Below, piece by piece: positions 9,813 through 18,026 of a DNA stretch of 64,000 bases. This DNA is from Dehalococcoidia bacterium UBA2588. Its GTDB lineage: Bacteria; Chloroflexota; Dehalococcoidia; Lucifugimonadales; UBA3495. Made by a program: the position numbers and the translations under genes. The number at the start of each line of letters is the position of its first letter. The stretch's first letter is position 1. The notes beneath the pieces were generated by a model that was given only the letters and a program-made list of their open reading frames with translations, made no database searches and was not told the DNA's origin. Location: contig DDKW01000023.1 of NCBI GenBank assembly GCA_002339805.1, forward strand, positions 1 through 64,000. Direction: 5' to 3'.

Positions 9813-10865
9813 CTAATTATTAATTATACTTTCTGACACATTCAAAGATCGAGCCAATTCTGTAATCTGTCTCCAAGTTTCGTCTTCAATAAAAATCCCT
9901 TCAGCACGTCTTTTCTGTTCCGTAATATGCTCTACTTCTCCGGGGTAATATACTTCAGAGAAACCCGCAGCTGGAGGAGATGTTTTAATGAATTCGGCAA
10001 ATTCTTTAACACTAGTTTTAAATTCATCCACTGGACGGAAATATTCCACGTTATATACACTTATAAAACAACCATCATTATGTCTGGCTTTAGGGTCTAT
10101 TCCAAAACCCAAACCAGTAAACAGACCTGAGAACATCTCTACCATGAAGGACAATCCATATCCTTTATGACCCTGATCCGCTCCTACAGGTAATATTGCA
10201 CCGCCCGCATAATAATCATTCGGATCAGTAGTAGGATTACCATCTTTATCTACTATCCATCCTAATGGAACTTGTTCTCCTCGATTTCGGGCCAAACTAA
10301 TCTTCCCCGCTGCAACAGCACTCGTAGCCATATCCAACACAACAGGTCCATCCAGATCACTAGGAACCCCTATACATATTGGATTAGTACCTAACCTTCT
10401 AGCTTTACCTCCAAAAGGAGCTACTGCTTTCGGACCAGCACCTGAATCGGCTGTTATCAAACCAATCATATCGGAATTAAGTGCCATAGTAGCGTAGTCA
10501 CCGAGTCTCCCTATATGGCTCTGTCTCCTAACTGTTAAAGTTGCTACACCTGTTGATTTAGCTTTTTCAATAGCCATTTTCGTTGCTTTCTCTGTAACAA
10601 CAAATCCAAATCCCCAATTGCCATCTATAACGGCCGTGGAATCCGTCTCACTAACAACATCGAACGGAGCTCCAGGCACTATATGCCCTTTATCTATTCG
10701 TTCACAATATTCAGGAATATGTATCACTCCATGAGAATCATGACCAACCAAATTCGCTTTAATTTGATGTGTAGCCACGACACTAGCTTCTTCTTCTGGC
10801 GTGCCCTTTGCAACGTAAATAGCAAAGGCTAATTTCTCTAAATGATCCGGTTCAAAATTTGGCAT
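9813..10865 (-). CDS. Ldh family (malate/L-lactate/ureidoglycolate-type) dehydrogenase
   Basis: NAD(P)-dependent 2-hydroxyacid dehydrogenase of the Ldh_2 family, unrelated to classical LDH. Marks are GHDSHGVIHIPEY near residue 50 (active-site His), the RRQSHIGRLGDYA segment, LGTNPICIGVP, and DMATSAVAAGK, followed by the GYGLSFMVEM region. Length is 350 residues. The start MPNFEPDH was chosen because AAGGAGG precedes it by six bases; an upstream in-frame ATG at 10886 would give seven extra residues without a ribosome site. The substrate is uncertain: malate, lactate, ureidoglycolate and sulfolactate are all known in the family. Confidence 0.9.
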   Translation of the reverse strand: MPNFEPDHLEKLAFAIYVAKGTPEEEASVVATHQIKANLVGHDSHGVIHIPEYCERIDKGHIVPGAPFDVVSETDSTAVIDGNWGFGFVVTEKATKMAIEKAKSTGVATLTVRRQSHIGRLGDYATMALNSDMIGLITADSGAGPKAVAPFGGKARRLGTNPICIGVPSDLDGPVVLDMATSAVAAGKISLARNRGEQVPLGWIVDKDGNPTTDPNDYYAGGAILPVGADQGHKGYGLSFMVEMFSGLFTGLGFGIDPKARHNDGCFISVYNVEYFRPVDEFKTSVKEFAEFIKTSPPAAGFSEVYYPGEVEHITEQKRRAEGIFIEDETWRQITELARSLNVSESIINN

Positions 10866-10939
10866 AGTACCCTCCTTGTAAATCAAACCTAGTCTATATT
10901 CAGCACAGTAATTTGTCTACGAGTGCAAAATGAAAGTTC

Positions 10940-10968
10940 TTGTTAGTATTTGAGAGCCATGATATTCT
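10940..10968 (+). promoter_or_regulatory. putative promoter for tRNA-Arg / tRNA-Pro
   Basis: TTGTTA (10940-10945) and TATTCT (10963-10968) are separated by 17 bases and lie 12 bases before tRNA-Arg. This fits a housekeeping sigma factor. It is a pattern match only. Confidence 0.4.
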
Positions 10969-10980
10969 TAGTAGCTCTAG

Positions 10981-11055
10981 GCCCCCGTAGCTCAGTGGAT
11001 AGAGCGCTGGCCTCCGGAGCCTGAGACGAGAGTTCGACCCTCTCCGGGGGTACCA
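10981..11055 (+). tRNA. tRNA-Arg (anticodon CCG)
   Basis: A cloverleaf is readable: acceptor GCCCCCG with CGGGGGT (first pair a G-U wobble), D stem GCTC/GAGC, anticodon loop CTCCGGA giving CCG, T arm GAGAG-TTCGACC-CTCTC, discriminator A and encoded CCA. The anticodon stem has one T-T mismatch at the second pair. It decodes CGG. Confidence 0.93.
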
Positions 11056-11061
11056 ACATAT

Positions 11062-11136
11062 CGGGGTGTAGCGCAGGGGTAGCGCGCCTGTTTTGGGAAC
11101 AGGAGGTCGTAGGTTCAAATCCTATCACCCCGACCA
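11062..11136 (+). tRNA. tRNA-Pro (anticodon TGG)
   Basis: The acceptor CGGGGTG pairs with CACCCCG; the first base C is typical of proline tRNAs. D stem GCGC/GCGC, anticodon stem CCTGT/ACAGG with loop TTTGGGA giving TGG, T arm GTAGG-TTCAAAT-CCTAT, then A and CCA. It lies six bases after tRNA-Arg and is presumably cotranscribed with it. Confidence 0.95.
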
Positions 11137-11163
11137 TAATTAGAACTAGCTAGTGATAAAGCA

Positions 11164-11592
11164 ATGAATAAACATTACGAAATGTTTGTGCTGAACTATA
11201 ATGCACTCAACCACCCTAAAGAGGGCCAATCCTACAATGATATTTTATCCACCGCTGATAAGATCATTGCTAAAGGAACTCATTCAGAATTACAAACCAA
11301 AGTAACTCAAAGTCTTGCGGTGAACATAGAAACATGTGTGAATTCCCTCTTAGAACAAAACATGTTCACTAAGACATCATCTAATAAATATGTCATAACC
11401 AATGTAGGTTTAGAAAACTTAATATCATATGGTCAGAATGTTCTCACTGACTTACAGGCACAACTACCTGTATGGTTTGGAGAGGTCGACGGGAGCCAAA
11501 CTGACAATGACGGTTTCTGGACGGTCATTTCTGAATATTACAATTATTTTTTCGTTGATGTACCCAAGCTAAAAAAACTAATAAGTGGTTGA
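11164..11592 (+). CDS. hypothetical protein, 142 residues
   Basis: I do not recognise this protein. It is predicted soluble, has no signal peptide, and looks mostly helical. The first half (segments such as YNDILSTADKIIAK and SLLEQNMFTK) has the look of a small winged-helix or repeat-type module, with a Trp- and Tyr-rich C-terminal part. It starts 28 bases after tRNA-Pro and ends with TGA. The next ATG follows one base later and opens a 33-residue membrane peptide. Function is unknown. Confidence 0.6.
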   Translation: MNKHYEMFVLNYNALNHPKEGQSYNDILSTADKIIAKGTHSELQTKVTQSLAVNIETCVNSLLEQNMFTKTSSNKYVITNVGLENLISYGQNVLTDLQAQLPVWFGEVDGSQTDNDGFWTVISEYYNYFFVDVPKLKKLISG

Positions 11593-11593
11593 T

Positions 11594-11695
11594 ATGAATA
11601 AAGCTAACTTATTAAGATTACTACTAGGTTCTATAATCACGCTCGGCCTAGTTTTATTATACTATTGCGTGAGAATCTATCTGTTGAATAACTGA
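11594..11695 (+). CDS. possible 33-residue single-span membrane peptide
   Basis: A short reading frame beginning one base after the preceding stop codon. It has a basic N terminus (MNKANLLR), a hydrophobic stretch of about 18 residues (LLLGSIITLGLVLLYYC) and a short basic tail. Its position between two same-strand genes with tight spacing supports translational coupling. No homolog is recognised and a peptide this short could arise by chance. Confidence 0.4.
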   Translation: MNKANLLRLLLGSIITLGLVLLYYCVRIYLLNN

Positions 11696-11701
11696 AATAA
11701 T

Positions 11702-12469
11702 ATGTCCAGATCTAAAGCACAACAAATATTTGGAGATAATGCGTCAGCCTATGCTAACAGCTCTGTTCATGTGCGAGACGATAGCTTGGATATAATCGAA
11801 CAAATGTTATCGGGTTATCGTTTTGACACGTCCATAGACGTTGGGACTGGTGCTGGATTTACGGCCTTAAGTATATCTAATATTTCCAAAACTGTATTAG
11901 CAAGCGATCCTACGCGCCCTATGCTGGAGCAGACCCTGGATGCGAGCATGAAAACTAACTCTCCAAATATTAGCGTGATTCAAAACGTTGCTGAACAGAT
12001 TCCTTTATCAAATTGCTCTATTGACCTTGTAACCTGTCGTAAAGCAGGCCATCACTTCCCAGAATTCAAGAAATACATAAAAGAGTGTTCACGGATATTA
12101 AAACCTCAAGGAATTTTGGTGCTAGCAGATAGCATTAGTCCAGAAAATAACAAACTAGAGGACTGGCTCAATCAAATCGAACTGGAAAGAGACCCATCTC
12201 ATATCAAAAATCGCAAACTGTCAGAATTAAATATGATTCTAGAGCTCTATGGATTCAAAACAGTTGAGCAGCAATCAACTAAAATTCATCTGTCATTTAA
12301 AAGTTGGGTTGATAGGACTGGAGTATCCACATCTTACATAGAATATTTGAAGCAAAAATTCATAGATGCAGATGCAGAAATTCAGGAAGCATTCGATATT
12401 CAATTCAGCAACAATGATATCCAATTTGCTTGGCCTTGCATTGTGATGAAATGTGTGAAATCAGTTTAA
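11702..12469 (+). CDS. class I SAM-dependent methyltransferase
   Basis: Rossmann-fold methyltransferase of the UbiE/Methyltransf_11 type. The SAM-binding loop is DVGTGAGFTAL near residue 42, followed by an acidic strand end (ASDPTRPML). The motif IV region reads SIDLVTCRKAGHHF, and post-motif RILKPQGILVLAD is clear. Length is 255 residues. The acceptor cannot be named; the C-terminal third is family-specific and not diagnostic. It lies six bases after the small membrane peptide. Confidence 0.85.
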   Translation: MSRSKAQQIFGDNASAYANSSVHVRDDSLDIIEQMLSGYRFDTSIDVGTGAGFTALSISNISKTVLASDPTRPMLEQTLDASMKTNSPNISVIQNVAEQIPLSNCSIDLVTCRKAGHHFPEFKKYIKECSRILKPQGILVLADSISPENNKLEDWLNQIELERDPSHIKNRKLSELNMILELYGFKTVEQQSTKIHLSFKSWVDRTGVSTSYIEYLKQKFIDADAEIQEAFDIQFSNNDIQFAWPCIVMKCVKSV

Positions 12470-12530
12470 TTCCCCCATTTATTAATCAATAATGTATAAT
12501 GGTGACTCATAAATTCGTGAAGGTTTATAT

Positions 12531-12980
12531 ATGGAAGTAGTATTTTTACAAGATGTACCAGGCACTGCTGAGGCAGGACAGATTAAAAATGTAGCTGATG
12601 GTTATGCCAGAAATTACTTAATTCCCAAAAAATATGCAGAATTAGTATCTCAAGATGCTATCAAACGACTCCATAAAATCAAGCAAGCTGGAGACGTAGC
12701 CAGAATCAAAGTAACAGAAGAAATGTCTGAATTAGCTAAACTTATCGAAGGTACCTCAATAGAGATAACAGGAAGAGTTACCCCTACTGGACGATATTAT
12801 GGTGCGATTACCGGCACTAGAGTTGCAGATGAACTCACTGAAGTTTTAGGAAGGACCATAGAACGCAGACTTCTAGACGTCATGGAAGCAATCCGAGAAC
12901 CCGGAGAATACAACGTCACGCTGAGGCTAGCAAACGAAATCACAGCTGATATCCAAATTATAGCCAGTTCCGAAGAGTAA
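12531..12980 (+). CDS. rplI: 50S ribosomal protein L9
   Basis: Large-subunit protein binding 23S rRNA. The N-terminal domain [21 protein letters not shown], then the hallmark [12 protein letters not shown], a long connecting helix and the C-terminal domain ending [11 protein letters not shown] are all present; 149 residues is standard. TATAAT at 12495-12500 is a likely -10 box with no good -35. dnaB begins two bases after the stop, the common rplI-dnaB arrangement. Confidence 0.98.
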   Translation: MEVVFLQDVPGTAEAGQIKNVADGYARNYLIPKKYAELVSQDAIKRLHKIKQAGDVARIKVTEEMSELAKLIEGTSIEITGRVTPTGRYYGAITGTRVADELTEVLGRTIERRLLDVMEAIREPGEYNVTLRLANEITADIQIIASSEE

Positions 12981-12982
12981 CC

Positions 12983-14350
12983 ATGTATGCAGAACAACTT
13001 CTGCCACATGATCTAGTAGCCGAAGAAGCCGTCTTAGGCTCTATACTGATTGACAGCGACGCTTTCTTAAAAGTTTCACATCGAATTAACCCTGATGATT
13101 TTTACCGAGAAAAAAACAGACTCTGCTTTGCAGCATGTACCAAGCTTATAGAACGAAGTGAAGTAATAGACCAAATTACTCTGTCACGAGAACTTAATCG
13201 AAATGACCAATTAGATGCTGTGGGTGGAATGGCTTATCTAAGTCATTTGATAGCAATAACACCAACATCCGTCAATGCTGAATACTATGCAAACTTGATC
13301 TCAAGGGCGTCTAAGATGCGTCAACTAATAGATGCTGCTTCTAAAATATCTGCTATCGGATACGCAGACAATGAAGATGTAGATATATCTATTCGACAAG
13401 CAGAAGATCTTATATTTAAGATAAGTGACGTTGCTACTAATAGAGGTTTTGCACCTCTCAGGCAAATCTTTGACGAATATCTTGAAGACCGTGCCACTTT
13501 CGCTGATGACTTAGATATCACTTCAGGCCCTATCATGACTGGGTACGAAGATTTTGACCAACTACTAGGAGGGTTACAACGATCTGACATGATCGTATTA
13601 GGAGCTAGACCAGGATTAGGGAAAAGCTCTCTTGCAGTGACTATGGCTGTCACAGCAGCTAAGAATGGTCTGAAAGTAGGTATATTTAGTCTCGAAATGA
13701 GCAGAGAACAATTAGCTATGCGCATGCTAGCCTCAGAAGCCGAAGTAGACGCTCATAGGCTCCGATTAGGACTGGTTACAGAGGCTGATGAACAGAGAAT
13801 AACTGATTCTATTGGACGGCTCTCTGATATTCCTATGTTCATTGACGACACACCATTTCAGTCCATTTTAGAAATGCAAACTAAAAGTAGACGACTCAAG
13901 TTAGAACATGGTTTAGATTTGTTAGTGATTGACTACCTGCAACTTATCCAAGGAACTTCCAATTCCGCTGTAACTAATAGAGTACAAGAAATCAGCTATA
14001 TTTCCCGATCTATAAAAGGTATGGCTCGGGACTTGAATATACCAATCCTGACTTTATCTCAATTAAGTAGAGTTATTGAAAACCGCCCTTCCCATAGGCC
14101 TCAATTGTCAGATTTAAGAGACTCTGGATCAATCGAGCAAGATTCTGATGTCGTATTTTTTATATACAGAGAAGACGTGTACTACACCGAGTCAGAATGG
14201 GATAGCATGTTCCCTGATAAGCCTTATCCCAAAGGAATCGCTGAAATAATTGTATCCAAACACCGACACGGTCCGACTGGAAGCATGAATTTAGTATTCA
14301 ATGAAAACTATGTACGATTTAACTCATTACCTCGCATGCAGGCAAATTAA
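12983..14350 (+). CDS. dnaB: replicative DNA helicase DnaB
   Basis: Hexameric fork helicase. The N-terminal helical domain starts LLPHDLVAEEAVLGSILID. The RecA-like domain has Walker A GARPGLGKS (residues 207-215), Walker B LLVIDYLQL, the H3/H4 regions with LTLSQLSR and LRDSGSIEQDSDVV, and a C-terminal SKHRHGPTG. It has the normal 455 residues and no intein. It is followed by a DnaD-like gene and a DnaC-like ATPase, which suggests that the operon carries both the helicase and its loading machinery. Confidence 0.98.
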   Translation: MYAEQLLPHDLVAEEAVLGSILIDSDAFLKVSHRINPDDFYREKNRLCFAACTKLIERSEVIDQITLSRELNRNDQLDAVGGMAYLSHLIAITPTSVNAEYYANLISRASKMRQLIDAASKISAIGYADNEDVDISIRQAEDLIFKISDVATNRGFAPLRQIFDEYLEDRATFADDLDITSGPIMTGYEDFDQLLGGLQRSDMIVLGARPGLGKSSLAVTMAVTAAKNGLKVGIFSLEMSREQLAMRMLASEAEVDAHRLRLGLVTEADEQRITDSIGRLSDIPMFIDDTPFQSILEMQTKSRRLKLEHGLDLLVIDYLQLIQGTSNSAVTNRVQEISYISRSIKGMARDLNIPILTLSQLSRVIENRPSHRPQLSDLRDSGSIEQDSDVVFFIYREDVYYTESEWDSMFPDKPYPKGIAEIIVSKHRHGPTGSMNLVFNENYVRFNSLPRMQAN

Positions 14351-14354
14351 TAAC

Positions 14355-15038
14355 ATGGATAGTCATCTTACTAAAGATTCACTATTTGACTACCTGATAA
14401 GTAGAGTAGCAGACGTAAAAGCATTGAAAGTATCCCTAACACTAATCTCAATGATAGATGATAACGAACCTAAGCCAATTGACGAGAACTACCTAATTAA
14501 TCATGACATCCTTAATGAAGGACTATTACTAAATAAACATAGTATTAGAACAGGTATTAATTCCGCCCTTCAAGATAAAGCAATTATAAAAATGTATAAC
14601 CAAAATGATGAATCAAAACAACCTTTTTATACCGTCAACCTAAAACCATGGCTTAAAGCCGCCAACTTACTAGGGTATTATGCTGAAGCTAGTACAGACT
14701 CGACAAGTCAAAAGCCTACGATCAGCACAGAGCTTATTAATGAACAAATCAACATATATCGACTTTATGAACAGCATATTGGTACCATTACACCATCAGT
14801 CTCCGAAGAGCTCAAAGAAGCCGAAGGACTATACGATCCTCAATGGATTACAGAAGCTTTCAAAATCGCTTTGGCATCTGAAAAAAATAATTGGAGATAT
14901 ATAAGCACAATACTATCAAGATGGAATTTGGAAGGAAAAAAAGATGGAAAGTTTAGGAGACATATTAAAGAGACTGACAATAACAAGTACATTACCGAGT
15001 ACCGGCGACTCAGAAATAGGGATCCAGAACGAAGTTAA
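14355..15038 (+). CDS. DnaD-domain replication initiation protein
   Basis: Likely primosomal protein of the DnaD / DnaB_2 domain family. The N-terminal 110 residues look like a winged-helix module. The C-terminal region runs IYRLYEQHIGTITPSV, then WITEAFKIALASEKNNWRY and ISTILSRWNLEGKK, which matches the DnaD-like helical module (family YxxxIL, W, G positions). The start MDSHLTKD lies four bases after dnaB; a longer frame from 14301 would overlap dnaB and lacks a ribosome site. The last 95 bases overlap the next gene. In Firmicutes DnaD works with a DnaI loader, matching this neighbourhood. Confidence 0.75.
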   Translation: MDSHLTKDSLFDYLISRVADVKALKVSLTLISMIDDNEPKPIDENYLINHDILNEGLLLNKHSIRTGINSALQDKAIIKMYNQNDESKQPFYTVNLKPWLKAANLLGYYAEASTDSTSQKPTISTELINEQINIYRLYEQHIGTITPSVSEELKEAEGLYDPQWITEAFKIALASEKNNWRYISTILSRWNLEGKKDGKFRRHIKETDNNKYITEYRRLRNRDPERS

Positions 15039-16311
15039 TTGTAAAATCTGCCACGATATCGGGTGGGTTAGTAAACAATTACCATTTGGTCATCCCGAGT
15101 TCGGAGTTGCATTTCAATGTAGTGCTTGCCAAGAACAAACAAGCTCACATAATAGGCTCGCCACATTACAAACATTAAGTAACTTAGGACCCTTATCATC
15201 AATAAACCTTCAATCCACATCACTAGACCATCATAAAGATGACTCGAATAATGAGTTATTCAAAAGCGCTCTAATTGAAGCAACCGCATACGCAAACAAT
15301 CCTGCAGGTTGGATGATTTTTATTGGGCCACACAATTCTGGCAAAACTCATCTAGCTGCATGCGTAGCTAATGAGGTGATAAAACAGAATGTGATGACTT
15401 ACTTTATCTCTGTCTCTGAATTATTAGATCACTTAAGATCCGCGTTTGCTCCAGACACAGATTCGCAATATGATTCTTTATTTGAACAAATCAAATCCGT
15501 ACCCTTTCTTGTATTGGATGATGTAAATACAAATTCATCTACCCCTTGGGCCCACGAAAAACTATTGCAAATTCTAAATCATAGGTTCAATTATAAATTG
15601 CCTACCGTATTCACCATAAGGGATCCATTTGAAGCCCTTGAAGAATCCATTTCAGCCAAACTCATGCCTAACGGGGACTTTTCTAAATTAATCCAAGTCG
15701 CAGCAAAAACGCAACAAGGTAAAAATAGTCTAGGAAAGGTGCCAAGCCAAATGTCTTCCCGAATGACATTTGCGAAATTTGATCCGTCAGGGAACTCAAA
15801 TTCAAGCCTTGAACAACAAAATGCGCTACTACAGACACTAAATGGCTGTAAAACATTCGCTACAAATCCTGAAGGATGGATTTTATTAACTGGACCTAAT
15901 GGTTCAGGAAAAACGCATCTAGCAGTGTCTATAGCAAATGAGCTGGAAAACAGCAATAAATCAGTGTACTACGCTTTTGTGCCTAATTTACTCGACTATC
16001 TAAGAGCGAGCTTTTCACCAACGAGTAATGTGAATTTTGACTCCGTTTTTGAATCCCTAAAAGAAAGTGAAATCTTAATACTGGACGACTTAGGAGGAGA
16101 AAGTAGCACTCCGTGGGCAGAAGAGAAGTTGTACCAAATTATCGTACACAGGCATGAACTTCGAATGCCTACTATTCTAACCTCATCGCTAAGTCTGGAC
16201 GAATTAGAACGTTCAAAACCTAGAATAGCTTCTCGATTAGTAGATGGTATGGTGGTGGACTGGCTCCCGATCATAAGTCCCAATTACAGAGATCAACGTA
16301 GAATAAATTAA
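14944..16311 (+). CDS. tandem DnaC/DnaI-like helicase loader ATPase (two AAA+ domains)
   Basis: Probable loader for the DnaB helicase encoded upstream. An N-terminal zinc ribbon has Cys33, Cys36, Cys59 and Cys62. Two DnaC-like ATPase domains follow. The first has Walker A GPHNSGKT (128-135) and Walker B FLVLDD (188-193). The second has Walker A GPNGSGKT (317-324) and Walker B ILILDD (377-382). The second domain keeps a KPRIASRLVDG segment expected to supply the arginine finger. The first has ISAKLMPNG in the equivalent place, so the finger appears lost. Usual DnaC or DnaI proteins have one ATPase domain in 250-310 residues; this one has 455. GGAAGGA precedes the start, supporting the 95-base overlap with the DnaD-like gene. 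Confidence 0.82.
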   Translation: MESLGDILKRLTITSTLPSTGDSEIGIQNEVNCKICHDIGWVSKQLPFGHPEFGVAFQCSACQEQTSSHNRLATLQTLSNLGPLSSINLQSTSLDHHKDDSNNELFKSALIEATAYANNPAGWMIFIGPHNSGKTHLAACVANEVIKQNVMTYFISVSELLDHLRSAFAPDTDSQYDSLFEQIKSVPFLVLDDVNTNSSTPWAHEKLLQILNHRFNYKLPTVFTIRDPFEALEESISAKLMPNGDFSKLIQVAAKTQQGKNSLGKVPSQMSSRMTFAKFDPSGNSNSSLEQQNALLQTLNGCKTFATNPEGWILLTGPNGSGKTHLAVSIANELENSNKSVYYAFVPNLLDYLRASFSPTSNVNFDSVFESLKESEILILDDLGGESSTPWAEEKLYQIIVHRHELRMPTILTSSLSLDELERSKPRIASRLVDGMVVDWLPIISPNYRDQRRIN

Positions 16312-16331
16312 AAGTCTTAATAATATAGGTC

Positions 16332-16353
16332 GTTGCATATACAAACATGCAAC
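16332..16353. repeat. short inverted repeat before the MFS gene
   Basis: GTTGCAT and ATGCAAC form a perfect 7-base inverted repeat with an 8-base spacer. It is not followed by a T run, so it is not a typical terminator. It could be an operator or a chance hairpin. Confidence 0.3.
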
Positions 16354-16395
16354 ACTATGATACTGTTTCTCCTGAACTATCCTAAATGCGGATAT

Positions 16396-17958
16396 ATGAT
16401 GCTCAAGAAACTTTTCGACAGTCTAAATATCGTTTCGGCCTTCAAAGTAATGGGGTCAACTTCAGAGAAAAAAGCAGTATTACGTTCTCTGGCCGCGACC
16501 CAGTTGTTAGTTCAAATTTCTACTATTCCTGTAGCTCTTACTATTCCTACTGTAAAAGATTTTTTTGAAACTGATCTAATAACGGCGAGCTGGACAGTTA
16601 TAATCCGTCTTCTAATTTTAAGCAGTACAGTGCTCTTATTCGCCAGACTAGGGCAAAAACACGGTTATGCACCCATTTTTATTGGGGGAGCCATCTTAAT
16701 CACGGTAGCCTCTGGTCTAGCAGCAGTATCTCCTGACATATACTTCTTAATTTTATTTAACGGCTTCATAGGCCTCGGGGCTGCTATGATAACAGCCACG
16801 GCAAACCCTATTTTGACCGCTACTTTTGCTCCTAATGAAAGAGGTAAAGCATATTCAATCCCAATTATAGCCGCTCGAGTTGGAACGCTAATGGGCATGA
16901 TCGCATTCGGACCTCTACTCGAATTCAGTAGTTGGAGGTTTGTCTTCCTTACTGGATTGCCAATTGGTCTCTGGTGCTTATGGAACGTTAGGGGATTAGT
17001 AAAATTTGATTACCTAAAACCTGATAAATCCAAGACTGTATCAATCAACTATTTTGCAGCTTTCTTATTCTCCTCTATGATTATAGCGTTAGTAGTATCA
17101 CTTAATGCATCTGGATGGTTCAGAAACGCCTCATCAGGTATCAACACGTTGTGGTCAGATTTAAGTAATGGTGTAGACCTCGCTTCAATGAATTTACAGA
17201 TTCCTATTATCCTATGTTTCATAGGGCTAACAATCTGTTTCATTATATTTCAAAGAAACGATGAAACTCCTTTCTTCAGATTCAGCTATTTTAAAGAAAG
17301 ACCTGGTTTCAGCATGGCCGTGTTTAGTGATTTCGTCTTCCATATGAGCATGATGAGCACCGTAGTTCTAATCCCTATTTTAGTACAAGAAGGCCGAGGG
17401 TATGGACCATTAGTTGCTTCTTGGGTCTTAGTACCAGGGCAGTCATTAGGACTATTCGTCCCAATCTTGGCAGGATTTATATTCGACAAAAACGATCCCC
17501 CTTGGTTAAGGCCAGGATCTTTATTGCTGATTGTACTAGGCATAGGTAGCCTTGCAATCTTCTCAAACATGGTGCCAGTATGGGGAATAGCTCTCCTACT
17601 CATGATTGCATTCCTAGGGACTCATGCGTTTCAAGCTGCTTCAAATGCCAATGTGATGAATAATTTAGAAGAAGATTCAGCATTCGCTTCTGGTACTTTA
17701 GAAATGGACAGGCAGCTCGGCCATACAATTGGATCAACTATTTCCGCTACAGTAATGGCTTTAGCATTACCAGCCGCTAGTGTCCTTGAAAAATTAAGGC
17801 TTGAATCCTTGACCGAATATCAAAACATATACCGCGAAGGATTCTCTACAGCGACTTCAATAGTAATATTTACAATGTTATCTGGTGCCATAGTCGCAGG
17901 TATACAGTCTGGCTTATTCAAATCCTTACGAGCAGGCACTCTAAGAAAACTTCCCTAA
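16396..17958 (+). CDS. MFS transporter, DHA2 (EmrB/QacA)-like
   Basis: Drug:proton antiporter-like protein with about 14 predicted membrane spans. Motif A is modified (LFARLGQKHGYAP), and the N-terminal half has the GLGAAMITATANPIL and ERGKAYS regions, with WRFVFLTGLPIG typical of DHA2 transporters. The start is uncertain: an ATG at 16396 (MMLKKLFDS) gives 520 residues, a TTG at 16333 would add 21 residues across an inverted repeat, and MGSTSEKK is another option. No ribosome site decides. The substrate is unknown. Confidence 0.85.
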   Translation: MMLKKLFDSLNIVSAFKVMGSTSEKKAVLRSLAATQLLVQISTIPVALTIPTVKDFFETDLITASWTVIIRLLILSSTVLLFARLGQKHGYAPIFIGGAILITVASGLAAVSPDIYFLILFNGFIGLGAAMITATANPILTATFAPNERGKAYSIPIIAARVGTLMGMIAFGPLLEFSSWRFVFLTGLPIGLWCLWNVRGLVKFDYLKPDKSKTVSINYFAAFLFSSMIIALVVSLNASGWFRNASSGINTLWSDLSNGVDLASMNLQIPIILCFIGLTICFIIFQRNDETPFFRFSYFKERPGFSMAVFSDFVFHMSMMSTVVLIPILVQEGRGYGPLVASWVLVPGQSLGLFVPILAGFIFDKNDPPWLRPGSLLLIVLGIGSLAIFSNMVPVWGIALLLMIAFLGTHAFQAASNANVMNNLEEDSAFASGTLEMDRQLGHTIGSTISATVMALALPAASVLEKLRLESLTEYQNIYREGFSTATSIVIFTMLSGAIVAGIQSGLFKSLRAGTLRKLP

Positions 17959-17961
17959 ATA

Positions 17962-17990
17962 TAGACTCCCACTCCCACCTGCAATATAAT
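17962..17990 (+). promoter_or_regulatory. putative promoter of the Gfo/Idh-MaoC operon
   Basis: TAGACT (17962-17967) and TATAAT (17985-17990) are spaced 17 bases. They lie about 35 bases before the start codon, which has AGGAG at 18016-18020. A good sigma-70-type match. Confidence 0.55.
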
Positions 17991-18026
17991 GCCGTTGTTA
18001 GAAAGTAGATTGGATAGGAGTACAAA

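Noticed and set aside
10900-11137. Open frames on the minus strand across the tRNA-Arg/tRNA-Pro pair
   Set aside because: They are the reverse complements of tRNA genes (CRYTPI-like and VGVIGFEPTT-like products are familiar tRNA artefacts).
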